A stretch of 64,000 bases of DNA from assembly GCA_029259595.1 (NCBI GenBank), contig JAJDEW010000086.1, forward strand, positions 1 through 64,000. The letters run 5' to 3'. The notes under the pieces are model-generated. The model had not been told where the DNA came from. It was given only the letters and a program-made list of their open reading frames with translations, and ran no database searches. The stretch comes from Planctomycetota bacterium. GTDB taxonomy: Bacteria > Planctomycetota > UBA1135 > GCA-002686595. The translations under genes were made by a program, and so were the position numbers. This document shows, in pieces, positions 17,354 through 26,964 of the stretch (position 1 is its first letter; the number at the start of each line of letters is the position of its first letter).

Positions 17354-18993
17354 CCCTTGGCCTCGCGGGCCATTTGGAGGAAGCGCGCGGCATCCGCATG
17401 ATCGGGCACGATCGAGAGGATGCGCTGGTAGTGCTCGATCGCTCGATCCCAATCCTTCTTCTCGTACAGGACGCCGGCGAGGGCGAGTCGCGCGTCCACG
17501 TAGTTCTCGTCGATAGCGATCGCCCGCTCGAAGTGTGTGAGCGCTTCGTCCATGCGGTCGGTCTGCAGGCAGAGCACGCCGTAGTTGTAGTGCGTCTTCG
17601 CGTCCTCGGGCGCCAGCTCGAGCACCTTCTTCATGCGCAGACCGGCCTGTTCGAGGTCACCCTTCTGCAGCAGGCCTTCGACGAGCTTGCGCACCACCTC
17701 GAGGTTGTCGGGGCCGGCCTTCAGCGACTCTTCGAGGTGCGCGATGGCGACGTCGGTTTCCCCCATCGCCAAGACGATCTTGCCGATGTAGGCGTGAGCC
17801 AGCGGGTGATCGCGCTTCAGGTCGATCGCGCGCCGGAACCATCCCATGGCCTGATCGTTGTCGTGCAGGAGGTAACAGACCGCCCCGAGTTCGACCGCCG
17901 TGTCGGCATCGTTCGGGTTGGCCTTCGACTCGGCCGTCCAGAAGTTGTACTGCTCGTGCAGCCCCAACCAGTATTCGTGCTCTTCGCGACGCTTCTCGGC
18001 CAGCTGCTCTTCGCCCAGGCGTGACAGCACGTTGGCGAGGGCGAAGTGGCTTTCCGGCCGGGTTGGATCGAGCTCGATCGAACGTTCGAAGGCGGCGCGG
18101 GCTTCGGCGAAGTCCTCGCGCTGCTGGTGCAGGTTGCCCAGCACGGAGTAGACGCGCGGATCGTCCTTCGTGATCTTCTGGACCTCGGTCAGGAGCTTCT
18201 CCGCCTTGTCCAACTCGCCCTGGGCCAGGAGCAGCTCGCTGGCCTCGATGCGCGCACCCGGATTCTTCGGGTCGAGGCTGGCCGACTTCTCGTAGTAGGT
18301 CAGCGCCGTTTCCAGGTCCGCCTTGCGCTCGTACGCCTTCGCGGCCCAGTAGTAGTACTCGGTGTTGTCCGGATCGAGCTCGATCGCGCGCTCGAGCTCG
18401 CGGATGCTCTCGGCCAACGTCTCCTGGTCGATCGTCCGCGAGCCGACGGTGGCGTCGGACAGGTAGGCCAGCGTGCGGCCGAGCAGGAAGTGGGCCTCGT
18501 GTCGCGACTCGTCGATCTCGAGCGCGCTACGCAGGTGCTTCACGGCCTGCTGGGGTTGACGCGTGTTGACCTCGAGCAGCGCGAAGAGGATGCGCATGTC
18601 GACGTTCTTCGGGTCGAGCTGGATCCCCCGCGTCAGCATCGTGCGTGCGTCACCCGGCAGGTGCATCGCGACCAGCACGGTGGCGAATTCGTACAGGAAC
18701 TCCGGGCGGTAGCGATCGAGCTCGACGGCCCGGTACAGCTCCTCGGCCGCGCGATCCAGGAGCCCCTCCGCCTTGAACTTCGTACCGGCCTGAAAGGCCT
18801 CGTAGCCGGGACTTTCCTCGATCGACGTGCTGAACCCGGCCGCGCCGAAGCGGTTGCCGTCCGTGGCGTTCGTCGACCCGCTCGTCTCCACCGAGCTCTC
18901 GCCGCAGGCCGCGACGGACAGCGCCCCCAGGAGAAGAAGGAGGAAGGACGGAATCGGCTGGGACGAACGCGAGGGTTGGAGCTTCGTTTGCAT
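17350..18993 (-). CDS. TPR-repeat lipoprotein
   Basis: 547 residues. Lipoprotein signal FLLLLLGALSVAAC, then a Ser/Thr/Asn-rich linker and about 12 tetratricopeptide repeats from residue 65 to the C-terminus, with typical W/Y-AxxA units such as ALTYYEKSASLDPKNPGARIEASELL and AHLEESLKAGPDNLEVVRKL. It probably acts as a periplasmic or membrane-bound protein-binding scaffold. Its stop overlaps the GTG start of the VCBS/UnbV lipoprotein, so the two are made in a fixed ratio. The ATG at 18993 was chosen because it starts the signal peptide; upstream in-frame sequence reads as Pro/Arg-rich noncoding DNA. Confidence 0.9.
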   Translation of the reverse strand: MQTKLQPSRSSQPIPSFLLLLLGALSVAACGESSVETSGSTNATDGNRFGAAGFSTSIEESPGYEAFQAGTKFKAEGLLDRAAEELYRAVELDRYRPEFLYEFATVLVAMHLPGDARTMLTRGIQLDPKNVDMRILFALLEVNTRQPQQAVKHLRSALEIDESRHEAHFLLGRTLAYLSDATVGSRTIDQETLAESIRELERAIELDPDNTEYYYWAAKAYERKADLETALTYYEKSASLDPKNPGARIEASELLLAQGELDKAEKLLTEVQKITKDDPRVYSVLGNLHQQREDFAEARAAFERSIELDPTRPESHFALANVLSRLGEEQLAEKRREEHEYWLGLHEQYNFWTAESKANPNDADTAVELGAVCYLLHDNDQAMGWFRRAIDLKRDHPLAHAYIGKIVLAMGETDVAIAHLEESLKAGPDNLEVVRKLVEGLLQKGDLEQAGLRMKKVLELAPEDAKTHYNYGVLCLQTDRMDEALTHFERAIAIDENYVDARLALAGVLYEKKDWDRAIEHYQRILSIVPDHADAARFLQMAREAKG

Positions 18994-19281
18994 CTCGACG
19001 CGGGCTTCGGTCTTCGTGGGGAATGACCCGCGCGTGCCGCGGGCAAGGCGCACCCCCTGGAGCTTCCCGGTTGGGAGCATCCCGGGCGGCGCTCGGAGTC
19101 CCGCAGCACGGAGCGATCCTCCGGGCTGGGGAGGGCGAATCTTACGCAAGATTGCCACCCATGTTGGGGCGAGTTCTCGACTTCCCCCCACGGGTCCCGA
19201 GAGACGTCACCGGGGGTCGCCGAGTTCCGTACCCTACCCCACCCCGCGCCCTCGAACGGCCCGCAAACCCCTGGAATTGCC

Positions 19282-20514
19282 ATGCCCGCGTCCAGCCTCC
19301 GCATCCGCTTTCCCAACCGTCGTGGCGACGAGCTCGCCGCCCGCCTCGAGCTGCCGTCCACGCGGCCTCGCGGGCACGCGATCTTCGCCCACTGCTTCAC
19401 CTGCTCGAAGGACAGCGCGGCCGCGGTCCGGATCGCGCGCGCCCTCTGCGCGCGTGGCTTCGCGGTCCTACGCTTCGACTTCACGGGTCTCGGGCAGTCC
19501 GAGGGGGAGTTCGCGCAAACGACCTTCTCGACGAACGTGGCCGATCTCGTCGCGGCGGCCGATTGGCTGCGCGCGGAGCACCAGGCGCCGACGCTCTTGC
19601 TGGGGCACAGCTTGGGTGGTGCCGCCGTCCTGTCCGCCGCGCCGGACATTCCCGAGGTGCGCGCCGTCGCGACGCTCGCGGCGCCGAGCGAGCCCGCCCA
19701 CGTCAAGCACCTGCTCGCGGGCGACGTCGACGCGATCGAGCGCGACGGTTCCGCCGAGGTGCAGCTCGCGGGTCGAGGCTTTCGGATCGGCAAGGACCTC
19801 CTCGACGACCTCGACGGCCAGCGCCTCTCGGCGCGCATCCGGCAGCTCGATGCGGCCCTGCTCGTCTTGCACTCCCCGCAGGACACGATCGTCGGGATCG
19901 ACAACGCGCGGGCGATCTACGAGGCGGCCCGTCATCCGAAGAGCTTCCTCACGCTCGACGGGGCCGACCATCTCCTGACGAACGCCGCGGATGCCGACTA
20001 CGTCGCCGACGTGGTGTCGGCCTGGGCTTCGCGCTACCTGGACCCCGACGAGTCCGAGGTCGCCCCGGAGCACACCGAAGCGGGCGAGGTCGTCGTGGTC
20101 GAACGCGACGGCGGCCTGACGCAGGAAGTGCGCGCCGGCCGGCACGCGCTGCTCGCGGACGAGCCGACCTCGGTCGCGGGCGGCAGCGACCTCGGCCCGA
20201 CCCCCTACGACTACCTGCTCGCCGGGCTGGGCGCGTGCACGTCCATGACCTTGCGCATGTACGCCCGCCACAAAGGGCTCCCCCTCGAAGGCGTGCGCGT
20301 CAGCCTCACTCACGACCGCATCCACGCCGAGGATTGCGAGGACTGCGAGAAGACGAGCGGCCAAATCGACCGGATCCGGCGGACGATCGAGCTCGAGGGC
20401 GATCTGGACGACGACGTTCGCCAGCGCCTGCTCGAGATCGCGGATCGCTGCCCGGTCCATCGCACGCTCGAGAACGAGAAGAAGATCGAGACGCAACTCG
20501 TCGCGCGCGCCTGA
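19282..20514 (+). CDS. Bifunctional alpha/beta hydrolase-OsmC fusion protein
   Basis: 410 residues. Residues 1-255 form an alpha/beta hydrolase with HCFTCSKD near the oxyanion hole, [10 protein letters not shown], the nucleophile elbow GHSLGG, and SPQDTIV and GADHLL carrying the acid and His. Residues about 275-405 form an OsmC/Ohr-type peroxiredoxin domain with [34 protein letters not shown] (peroxidatic-type Cys) and a second Cys in [11 protein letters not shown]. This fusion is a known architecture, thought to act in cytoplasmic organic hydroperoxide or thiol stress. An extra acidic loop with DCEDCEK adds two more Cys. The ATG at 19282 fits the family N-terminus. Confidence 0.93.
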   Translation: MPASSLRIRFPNRRGDELAARLELPSTRPRGHAIFAHCFTCSKDSAAAVRIARALCARGFAVLRFDFTGLGQSEGEFAQTTFSTNVADLVAAADWLRAEHQAPTLLLGHSLGGAAVLSAAPDIPEVRAVATLAAPSEPAHVKHLLAGDVDAIERDGSAEVQLAGRGFRIGKDLLDDLDGQRLSARIRQLDAALLVLHSPQDTIVGIDNARAIYEAARHPKSFLTLDGADHLLTNAADADYVADVVSAWASRYLDPDESEVAPEHTEAGEVVVVERDGGLTQEVRAGRHALLADEPTSVAGGSDLGPTPYDYLLAGLGACTSMTLRMYARHKGLPLEGVRVSLTHDRIHAEDCEDCEKTSGQIDRIRRTIELEGDLDDDVRQRLLEIADRCPVHRTLENEKKIETQLVARA

Positions 20515-20567
20515 CGGAAACGCCCGCGGCACTTGCACCACGGACAACGATCGGTGCCAATGTCGCG

Positions 20568-22019
20568 ATGGTCGCCGAAGGAAGACTGCCGCACTTCATC
20601 GTTCTCGTCGTCTACCTGCTCGTACTCGTCGCCCTGGGCGCGTGGAAGGCGCGCCGCGTCAAGACACAGGAGGACTTCAGCCTGGCAGGGCGCGGCCTCC
20701 CGACCTTCGTCCTGATCGGGACGCTGCTCGCGACGTGGATCGGCACCGGCAGCATCTTCGGCAATGCGGAAGAGGCCTACCGGGTGGGGCTCGACGCGCT
20801 GCTCATCCCGATCGCGGGAGCCTCGGGCGTACTGCTCCTCTACTTCCTCGCCCCGCGCATCCGTCGCTTCGGACAGTTCACGATCCAGGACATCCTGGAG
20901 GCGCGCTTCGGACCAGTGGCACGCGTGCTCGGAACGGTCGCGCTCCTGTTGGCCTATGTCATCATCGTGTCCTACCAGTTTCGCGCGGGTGCCACGGTCC
21001 TGACCTATCTGCTCCCGGGTCTCTCGAGCGGGCTCGCCGTGTGCGCCGTGGCCCTGTTCGTGGTCCTGTACACGGCGCTCGCAGGGATGATCTCGGTGGC
21101 CTATACCGACGTCGCGAACGGCATCCTGATCCTGCTCGGCATCTTCCTGGCCCTGCCGATCGTCGCGAACGCGACGGGCGGGGTCGGCGCCGCGATCGAG
21201 GCCCTCGAGCCGGCGCAGCGCACGTTCTTCGGCACCTACGACATGGGGCGCCTCGTCTCCGTGCTGCTGCCCGCCTTCCTCTTGATCCTGGGCGACGCGA
21301 ACATGGTCCAGCGCTTCTTCTCGGCGCGTTCGCCCGAGTCGGCCCGGCGTTCGGCAGCGGGCATGTTCGTCGGTGTCATCGTCTTGGAGTGGGGCATCAT
21401 CCTCCTGGCCCTGCTCGGCGCCGGCCTGGTCGCGCAAGGCAAGCTGTCCGCTCCAGCGAACGAAGCGCACGTCATCATCCATCTGGCCTTCGAGGCGCTG
21501 CCGGTGTGGTTGGGCGCCACGCTGGTCGCGACCGTCGTCGCGGTCGTCGTCTCGACGGCCGACTCCTACCTCTTGTCCCCCGCCACGTCGATCGTGCGCG
21601 ACGTCGTCCAGCGCTTCTTCCGCCCACAGATGGCGGATCGCGAAGCCGTCCTGCTCGGCCGCATCGTCGTCGTCGTTCTTGGGCTCCTCGCCCTCGGGCT
21701 CGCCTTCCTCTCGAGCGAGTTCTTCAGCGTGGCGCTCTTCGCCTACACGATCTACGGGGCGGGCGTGACACCGGCGTTGCTCGCGGCCTACTTCTGGAAG
21801 CGCGCCACGTCGGCCGGCGCGGTCGCCTCGATGATCGCGGGCGTCGTCAGCGCGATCCTCTGGGAGGTCCTGGCGCGCGGCCAGAACCCGATCGCGGAGT
21901 TTGCCGAGACCTGGAGCGTCGACGCGGTCGTGCCCGCGATCACGACGAGCCTCGTCGTGCTCGTCCTCGTGAGCCTGGCGACGCCGCCTCCCGACGCGGC
22001 CCGCGCCTCCGCTGTCTGA
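20568..22019 (+). CDS. Sodium:solute symporter family protein
   Basis: 483 residues with about 13 hydrophobic helices. Family signals are LAGRGLPTFVLIGTLLATWIGTGSIFG near residues 37-63, FTIQDILEARFG, VSYQFRAGATVL, and the core helix SVAYTDVANGILILLG. LILGDANMVQRFFSARS and VVSTADSYLLSPATSIVRDV match the conserved SSS helices 6 and 8. The substrate cannot be read from sequence; the protein would bring a solute in with Na+ across the inner membrane. The ATG at 20568 lies 53 bp after the hydrolase-OsmC stop, so they may share a transcript. The gene converges on the next one with a 4-bp gap. Confidence 0.9.
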   Translation: MVAEGRLPHFIVLVVYLLVLVALGAWKARRVKTQEDFSLAGRGLPTFVLIGTLLATWIGTGSIFGNAEEAYRVGLDALLIPIAGASGVLLLYFLAPRIRRFGQFTIQDILEARFGPVARVLGTVALLLAYVIIVSYQFRAGATVLTYLLPGLSSGLAVCAVALFVVLYTALAGMISVAYTDVANGILILLGIFLALPIVANATGGVGAAIEALEPAQRTFFGTYDMGRLVSVLLPAFLLILGDANMVQRFFSARSPESARRSAAGMFVGVIVLEWGIILLALLGAGLVAQGKLSAPANEAHVIIHLAFEALPVWLGATLVATVVAVVVSTADSYLLSPATSIVRDVVQRFFRPQMADREAVLLGRIVVVVLGLLALGLAFLSSEFFSVALFAYTIYGAGVTPALLAAYFWKRATSAGAVASMIAGVVSAILWEVLARGQNPIAEFAETWSVDAVVPAITTSLVVLVLVSLATPPPDAARASAV

Positions 22020-22023
22020 GTCG

Positions 22024-25000
22024 TCAGCTCGTCATCCAGAGCGGATAGACGAATTCGAGCAGGGACGCGGCTCCGAGGCCCGCGAACGGAAGGAGGAGCA
22101 CGCGGGCCATCGGATGCTCGCGCCACCCGGCCAAGGCGCCTCCGCGAATCTCCCCGACGGCACGGATGGCGGCCTCCAGCTCGCGCGTCCGCTCCTGGTC
22201 GTGGACCTTGCTGAAGCGTTCCTGCTCGAGGCGCTTCAGGGCCGAGCTCTTGACCATGCGCGCGAGCTGACTGATTTGGCGCGTCACGAGCAGGAGCAGC
22301 CCGAACGAGAACACGAGGATCAAGATCAGCGCGGGGCTCCACGTCCACTTGTCGAACAGGCGACTGCGCGAGAACATCATGAGGAAGAGCCCCGCGGCCG
22401 GCAGGTACAGGAACCCGGCCGTGGTGGTCGTCAGGTCTTCGACCAAGCGCACCCCGAAAACCTCGGGCACGTCCGCCTCGCGCAGCCCTGATTCCCGCGC
22501 GTGGAGCTCTTCGTCGGCACGGTTCCAGTCGTCGTCCGTGCACGCCAACAGCCCCCGCAGGAAGCGCGCCGTCGCCAGCGAGGCGTCGACGACGACGAAG
22601 GTCAGGAAGATCACGCCCACGACCGAGGAGAACAGGAAGAGGCGGTCGACGAGGTAGCTCGTCCAACCCCGCGTCGGAACGCTGGGAGACCCCAGGAAGC
22701 GAAACATCTGACCCGCGAGCAGGTAGTAGATCACCGTGCAGCCCAGGGCCCGCGAGAAGCGTGGCCAGGCGCCGGACTCCGCGCGGAAGTCCCCCCAGTA
22801 GCCGGACAGCGTGCGCTTCACCCGCGCTGCAGGCGCGAGGAAGCCCAGGTTCCCCAGGCGCGCTTCGCCTTCAGTATCCCGGCCGCCCGAGTGCGGGAAG
22901 TAATCGGCCTGGATTCGGGCGATGACCTGGTTCCACTCCCCCCAGACCTTGGCCACGGCGAAGGTGGCGAAGACCGCGATGATCAGCCGGACGAACTGCG
23001 TCGGCCAGGCGCTGATCCCGCTGAACAACCGGAAGGGCTCCCCCTCGGGTCCCGTCCCATCGCGGTACAGGACGCTGAAGGCGCAGGTCAAGACGATCCC
23101 GGTCCCGAGGATGAACGCGACCTGCAGCGGCTCTGCATTGCGCGCGAAGCGCGTCACGCTCTGGCGGACCGGCTGAAACAGGCTGAGGCAGAAGATCGAG
23201 ATGGCCAGGGCGACCAGGACGCCCGCCGTCGTCGGCGGGTCGTGCGCCTGGACTTCTCGCTGGCGCCCGGGCGCCTCGAGACTCGACGGCACGACGTCGC
23301 TTGCCGTGGCCGTGGGCTGTCCGGCCGCGACGGGAGTGCTCTCCCAGTGCGGCGCGCGGACCACACCGATCAGGATCAGCGCCACGCCCAGGAAGGGCAC
23401 GAGCGAGCGTCGGAACAGGCTGCCCTCCTCGAGCCAGGGGGCGCGCCGCGAAACTTCCACCCCCTCTCGCAACACCCTTCGCACCGGGCGCTGGGCGAGA
23501 CCAAGGCGTCGTAGCGCGCGGCGCGCGAAGCGAACGACGCGCGAGCGCGCCACCTCCTCGCGAACGGGGCGGAAGATGCAGGCGAGCAGGAGGAAGACGG
23601 CGAACAAGGCCAGCGTCCCACTCCAGAGCTCGACGGTCCTCGTCTGGACTCGCGCGGAGGCGAGGGCCGCGAGGTCGTCGTCCGAAGCTTTCCGCGAGAG
23701 CGCCGACTCGCGACACGCCTTGCCGGTGCAGCCCGCCAGCGCCGCGGGCAGCTCCCGCAGTCGGAAGGCGCCCCCCCGGCCGATCTCGTAGACTCCCCCG
23801 TACGGGCGGACACACGCCTCGCCCGTGCAACAAACTCGCACGCGCTGGCAGGCTTTCTTGGGGCTGCACCCCGCGCGCAGGCAGGGCCGGTCCGGGCTGC
23901 AAGGAGCTTCGCCACAGGCCTCCTTGCAACACGGTTGCGGGCGGCCGTCAACCGCGCGCAACACGGCAAGGCACAAGGCCGATTGGTAGGCCGAGCGGAA
24001 GGGAGGCAGGCTCCGCGAAGACTCCTCCAGCTCTATCGTCAAGCCGAAGTGCGAGGCCACGACCAGGTTCATCGATTGCGGCGTCGACTCCGTGGGAAAG
24101 AGGCGCGCATCGAGGTCGGTCGTGAACAGCACCGCATCCGGATAGCGATCGGCCAGGGCCTGGAGGATCGCGAGCTTGTCGTAGACGTCGCTGCCGAGGA
24201 CACCGATAGCGTCGTACGGCACGTCCGCCAGCCGACGCTCGAGCCGGCGAATGTAGTCGAGCTGACTCTCTCCGGAGGCGGCCTCTTCCTGCTCGAGCGT
24301 GCTGCCCTCCCGGGCCGCGACACCGGGCACGCGCCCGTCGACTCCGCGCAGGTAGGAGACCGACTCGAGCATCTGGGGCGGCATGCCCTGGGCCACGAAC
24401 AGGTTCTTCCATGCCCGCCCGTAGTCCGTGTCGGCCTCAGTGACGAGCAGGACCCTGGACTCGTGGTCGCGCTTGGCCCCCAGGAAGTGCACGGCCTCGA
24501 GCGGACCGGACAAGAGGGCCGTCCCCGCAGTCGCATCGTCGCGCGCCAGGGACGGGATGCGCAGCTCCAGCTCGCGATCCAAACACGCCGCCAGGACCGC
24601 GTCGGTTCCGATCATGCGCCGGAATTGCAAACCGCAGTTCCATTCCCGGTCGCCCAGGCGGTCCGAAGCGAGGTCTAGCGTCGACCACGAAGACAGGATG
24701 ACGGCGTCTCGGACCGAGTTGTACAACTCGCACAGCTGATCCTCTTCGAGCATCCGTTTGAGCGTCGTGGAGCTGGTCGGTCCCAGGATCCGAACCGGCG
24801 CCTGATCCGCCTTCGACACGGTGTCGTGCCCGCCACCCTCCCGCGCGAACAGCCCGCCCAGGACACCCATCATGTTGGAGAGCGGATACGACCCCAGGGC
24901 GTACTCGTCGACCCAGAGGACGAGGATGCGGGAAGGCACGCCGTCCGGGCCGTCCTTCTGGAACCATTCGTAGGGAAGGATCAGGTCTTCGCTCTTGCCG

Positions 25001-25458
25001 CCTCCGGACATCGGCACGGCACGGGGCGCACGGCAGGACCCGATGCGTTGGTAGTCGACCGGCGTGTAGCTCTTCGCGACCAGCGCGGAGACGACCGCGA
25101 CGCGACTACGCAGGCGCCGTTCGGAGTCCTCGGCCCAGCTTCCGCCACGGACGAAGACGGGCAAGACGAGCGCCCTTCCAGACTGCGAGTCGAGCTGGGT
25201 CGCGAGGGACGCGATCGGGATCGGCGCCCTGGGCCCCTCGCCCTCGGGGTAGTCGCCGTTGCGGGCCAGCGCGTCGTACGCCACGCGCAACGGATCCTGC
25301 CACAGGCGCGCGGTCAACCTCTCCTCGGTCGACACCGGCGCCCATTCCAGCGGGGTAGGCTGGGGGCGGTGGCTCTCCAGCGGCTTGTGTTGCAGCAGGT
25401 TGGCGAGGACCAACGCGAGGATCCAAGGCAAGCCGGGAGATCGCTGCGCGTTGTTCAT
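22024..25458 (-). CDS. Large multi-TM protein with binding-protein-like N-terminal region and Cys-rich insert (unknown)
   Basis: 1144 residues; I do not recognise a family. After an N-terminal hydrophobic segment (WILALVLANLL), residues about 60-500 alternate strands and helices like a type I periplasmic-binding or receptor domain: ILVLWVDEY, VRILGPTSSTT, VLLVTEADTDYG, IGVLGSDVYDKL and AVLFTTDLDA. Residues about 506-580 form a Cys-rich insert with at least 13 Cys (CCKEACGEAPC, CCTGEAC, CTGKAC), suggesting disulphides or a metal site outside the membrane. From about 607 to the end there are 9-11 hydrophobic helices with a short cytoplasmic-type coiled stretch near 1090. A ligand sensor or channel is possible. 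It is divergent from the acyltransferase gene, with a 137-bp gap. Confidence 0.8.
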   Translation of the reverse strand: MNNAQRSPGLPWILALVLANLLQHKPLESHRPQPTPLEWAPVSTEERLTARLWQDPLRVAYDALARNGDYPEGEGPRAPIPIASLATQLDSQSGRALVLPVFVRGGSWAEDSERRLRSRVAVVSALVAKSYTPVDYQRIGSCRAPRAVPMSGGGKSEDLILPYEWFQKDGPDGVPSRILVLWVDEYALGSYPLSNMMGVLGGLFAREGGGHDTVSKADQAPVRILGPTSSTTLKRMLEEDQLCELYNSVRDAVILSSWSTLDLASDRLGDREWNCGLQFRRMIGTDAVLAACLDRELELRIPSLARDDATAGTALLSGPLEAVHFLGAKRDHESRVLLVTEADTDYGRAWKNLFVAQGMPPQMLESVSYLRGVDGRVPGVAAREGSTLEQEEAASGESQLDYIRRLERRLADVPYDAIGVLGSDVYDKLAILQALADRYPDAVLFTTDLDARLFPTESTPQSMNLVVASHFGLTIELEESSRSLPPFRSAYQSALCLAVLRAVDGRPQPCCKEACGEAPCSPDRPCLRAGCSPKKACQRVRVCCTGEACVRPYGGVYEIGRGGAFRLRELPAALAGCTGKACRESALSRKASDDDLAALASARVQTRTVELWSGTLALFAVFLLLACIFRPVREEVARSRVVRFARRALRRLGLAQRPVRRVLREGVEVSRRAPWLEEGSLFRRSLVPFLGVALILIGVVRAPHWESTPVAAGQPTATASDVVPSSLEAPGRQREVQAHDPPTTAGVLVALAISIFCLSLFQPVRQSVTRFARNAEPLQVAFILGTGIVLTCAFSVLYRDGTGPEGEPFRLFSGISAWPTQFVRLIIAVFATFAVAKVWGEWNQVIARIQADYFPHSGGRDTEGEARLGNLGFLAPAARVKRTLSGYWGDFRAESGAWPRFSRALGCTVIYYLLAGQMFRFLGSPSVPTRGWTSYLVDRLFLFSSVVGVIFLTFVVVDASLATARFLRGLLACTDDDWNRADEELHARESGLREADVPEVFGVRLVEDLTTTTAGFLYLPAAGLFLMMFSRSRLFDKWTWSPALILILVFSFGLLLLVTRQISQLARMVKSSALKRLEQERFSKVHDQERTRELEAAIRAVGEIRGGALAGWREHPMARVLLLPFAGLGAASLLEFVYPLWMTS

Positions 25459-25595
25459 GAGTCAAGTTCCGATCCGAACGACAAATTCAACCGGAGCATC
25501 CTACGTTCGACACGCTGAATCGGACAAGCACCCGCCACACACGGCTCACCCCGCTGCCGCTGGCCCTTCTTCGACGGGTCATCTAGCCTCTCGGC

Positions 25596-26921
25596 ATGCA
25601 GCGCTGGATCCTGCGCGTCACGGGGTTCGCGGTCGATCTCTTCTATCGCCGCGAGTTCCTGGGGCAGCCCGTACCCACCAGCGGTCCGGTCTTGCTCGTC
25701 GGCAACCATCCGAACGGGCTCGTCGACCCGGTGCTCCTGGCGAAGACGACGTCGCGCCCGCTGCGCTTCCTCGGCAAGGCACCGCTCTTCGAGATGCCGG
25801 TGATCGGTTGGCTCATGCGCGGCCTCGGTGCGCTGCCGGTCTATCGCGCCAAGGATGGTGCTGACACCGCCAAGAACACCGCGACCTTCGAAGCCGTCTG
25901 GAACGCGCTGGCCGCCGGCGACGTCGTCTGCCTCTTTCCCGAAGGCGTCAGCCACTCCGCGCCCGAGCTCCAGCAGCTGAAGACGGGGGCGGCGCGCATG
26001 GCCCTCGGCGCCGAGGCGCGGGCGGACTTTCGGCTGGGCGTGCGCATCGTGCCTGTCGGCCTCACGTATCGCGCCAACCGGCGCTTCCGGAGCAGCGTTG
26101 CGGTCTGGGTCGGCGAGGCGATCGAAGCGCGCGCCTTCCGAGCGGCCCATGGCGCGGACGAGCGCGAAGCCACGCGCCTGCTCACGGAGCGGATCGCGGA
26201 CGGCCTGCGCGACGTGACGCTCAACCTCTCGAGCTGGGAGGACCTCCCGTTGCTCGACCTGGCCGAGCGGCTGTGGCAGCCCGCACCCGGCCGGGAGTTG
26301 CCGCGACTGCGCGCCTTCGCCGGGGCCGTCCGCCAGCTGCGCGACCGCGCCAGCCCTGAGCTGGACGAACTGGGGGGGCGCATCGCGACCTTCCACGCCA
26401 GGCTCGAGCACCTCGGGCTCACCCTCGAGAACCTGGACGTCGAGTACCGCCGCAAGGCCGTGCTGCGCTTCGTGCTGCGCACGGCCTTCCGCTTCTTGAT
26501 CGGACTGCCGCTGGCGCTCGCCGGAATCCTCCTCTGGTTCGTGCCCTACCGCCTCGTCGCCCTGGCCACCCGCTTCGCGAAGCCGTCGCCGGACACGTTC
26601 GCGACGGTCGCGATCCTGTCGAGCCTGCTGTTCTTCCCTCCCGTCTGGATCGGAACGGCCTGGGCGCTCGGAAGTTTCTTCGGCTGGTCGATCGGACTGG
26701 CCGCCTTCGCGAGCGCGCCTTGGCTCGGGATCTTCGCCCTCGACTTCCTCGAATGGCGTCGGGAAGTCTTCGATGACGTGCGGACGTTCTTCCTCCTGAC
26801 CCGCCGCACCGAGCTGCGCCGTCACCTGCGCGCCCAGCGCGACCGACTGGCCGCTTCGATCGAGCGTATGGCCCGCGCACAAAAACCCACCGACAGCGAA
26901 AACGATTCCAAGACCTCGTGA
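25596..26921 (+). CDS. PlsC-like acyltransferase with membrane tail
   Basis: 441 residues. Motif I of glycerol-phosphate acyltransferases is seen as [10 protein letters not shown] (His38 and Asp44; the H-x5-D spacing resembles the yeast Gpt2/Sct1 type rather than the common H-x4-D). FPEG (about 114-117) is motif III. The enzyme would transfer acyl chains to glycerol-3-phosphate or a lysophospholipid at the inner membrane. The C-terminal third has three to four hydrophobic helices ([37 protein letters not shown]), which is longer than bacterial PlsC. The ATG at 25596 gives a short amphipathic start. Malate synthase starts 43 bp downstream. Confidence 0.9.
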   Translation: MQRWILRVTGFAVDLFYRREFLGQPVPTSGPVLLVGNHPNGLVDPVLLAKTTSRPLRFLGKAPLFEMPVIGWLMRGLGALPVYRAKDGADTAKNTATFEAVWNALAAGDVVCLFPEGVSHSAPELQQLKTGAARMALGAEARADFRLGVRIVPVGLTYRANRRFRSSVAVWVGEAIEARAFRAAHGADEREATRLLTERIADGLRDVTLNLSSWEDLPLLDLAERLWQPAPGRELPRLRAFAGAVRQLRDRASPELDELGGRIATFHARLEHLGLTLENLDVEYRRKAVLRFVLRTAFRFLIGLPLALAGILLWFVPYRLVALATRFAKPSPDTFATVAILSSLLFFPPVWIGTAWALGSFFGWSIGLAAFASAPWLGIFALDFLEWRREVFDDVRTFFLLTRRTELRRHLRAQRDRLAASIERMARAQKPTDSENDSKTS

Positions 26922-26964
26922 TCACGAGGCGGCTAATGTTCGGGGTCCGAAAATCGACCTCGAC

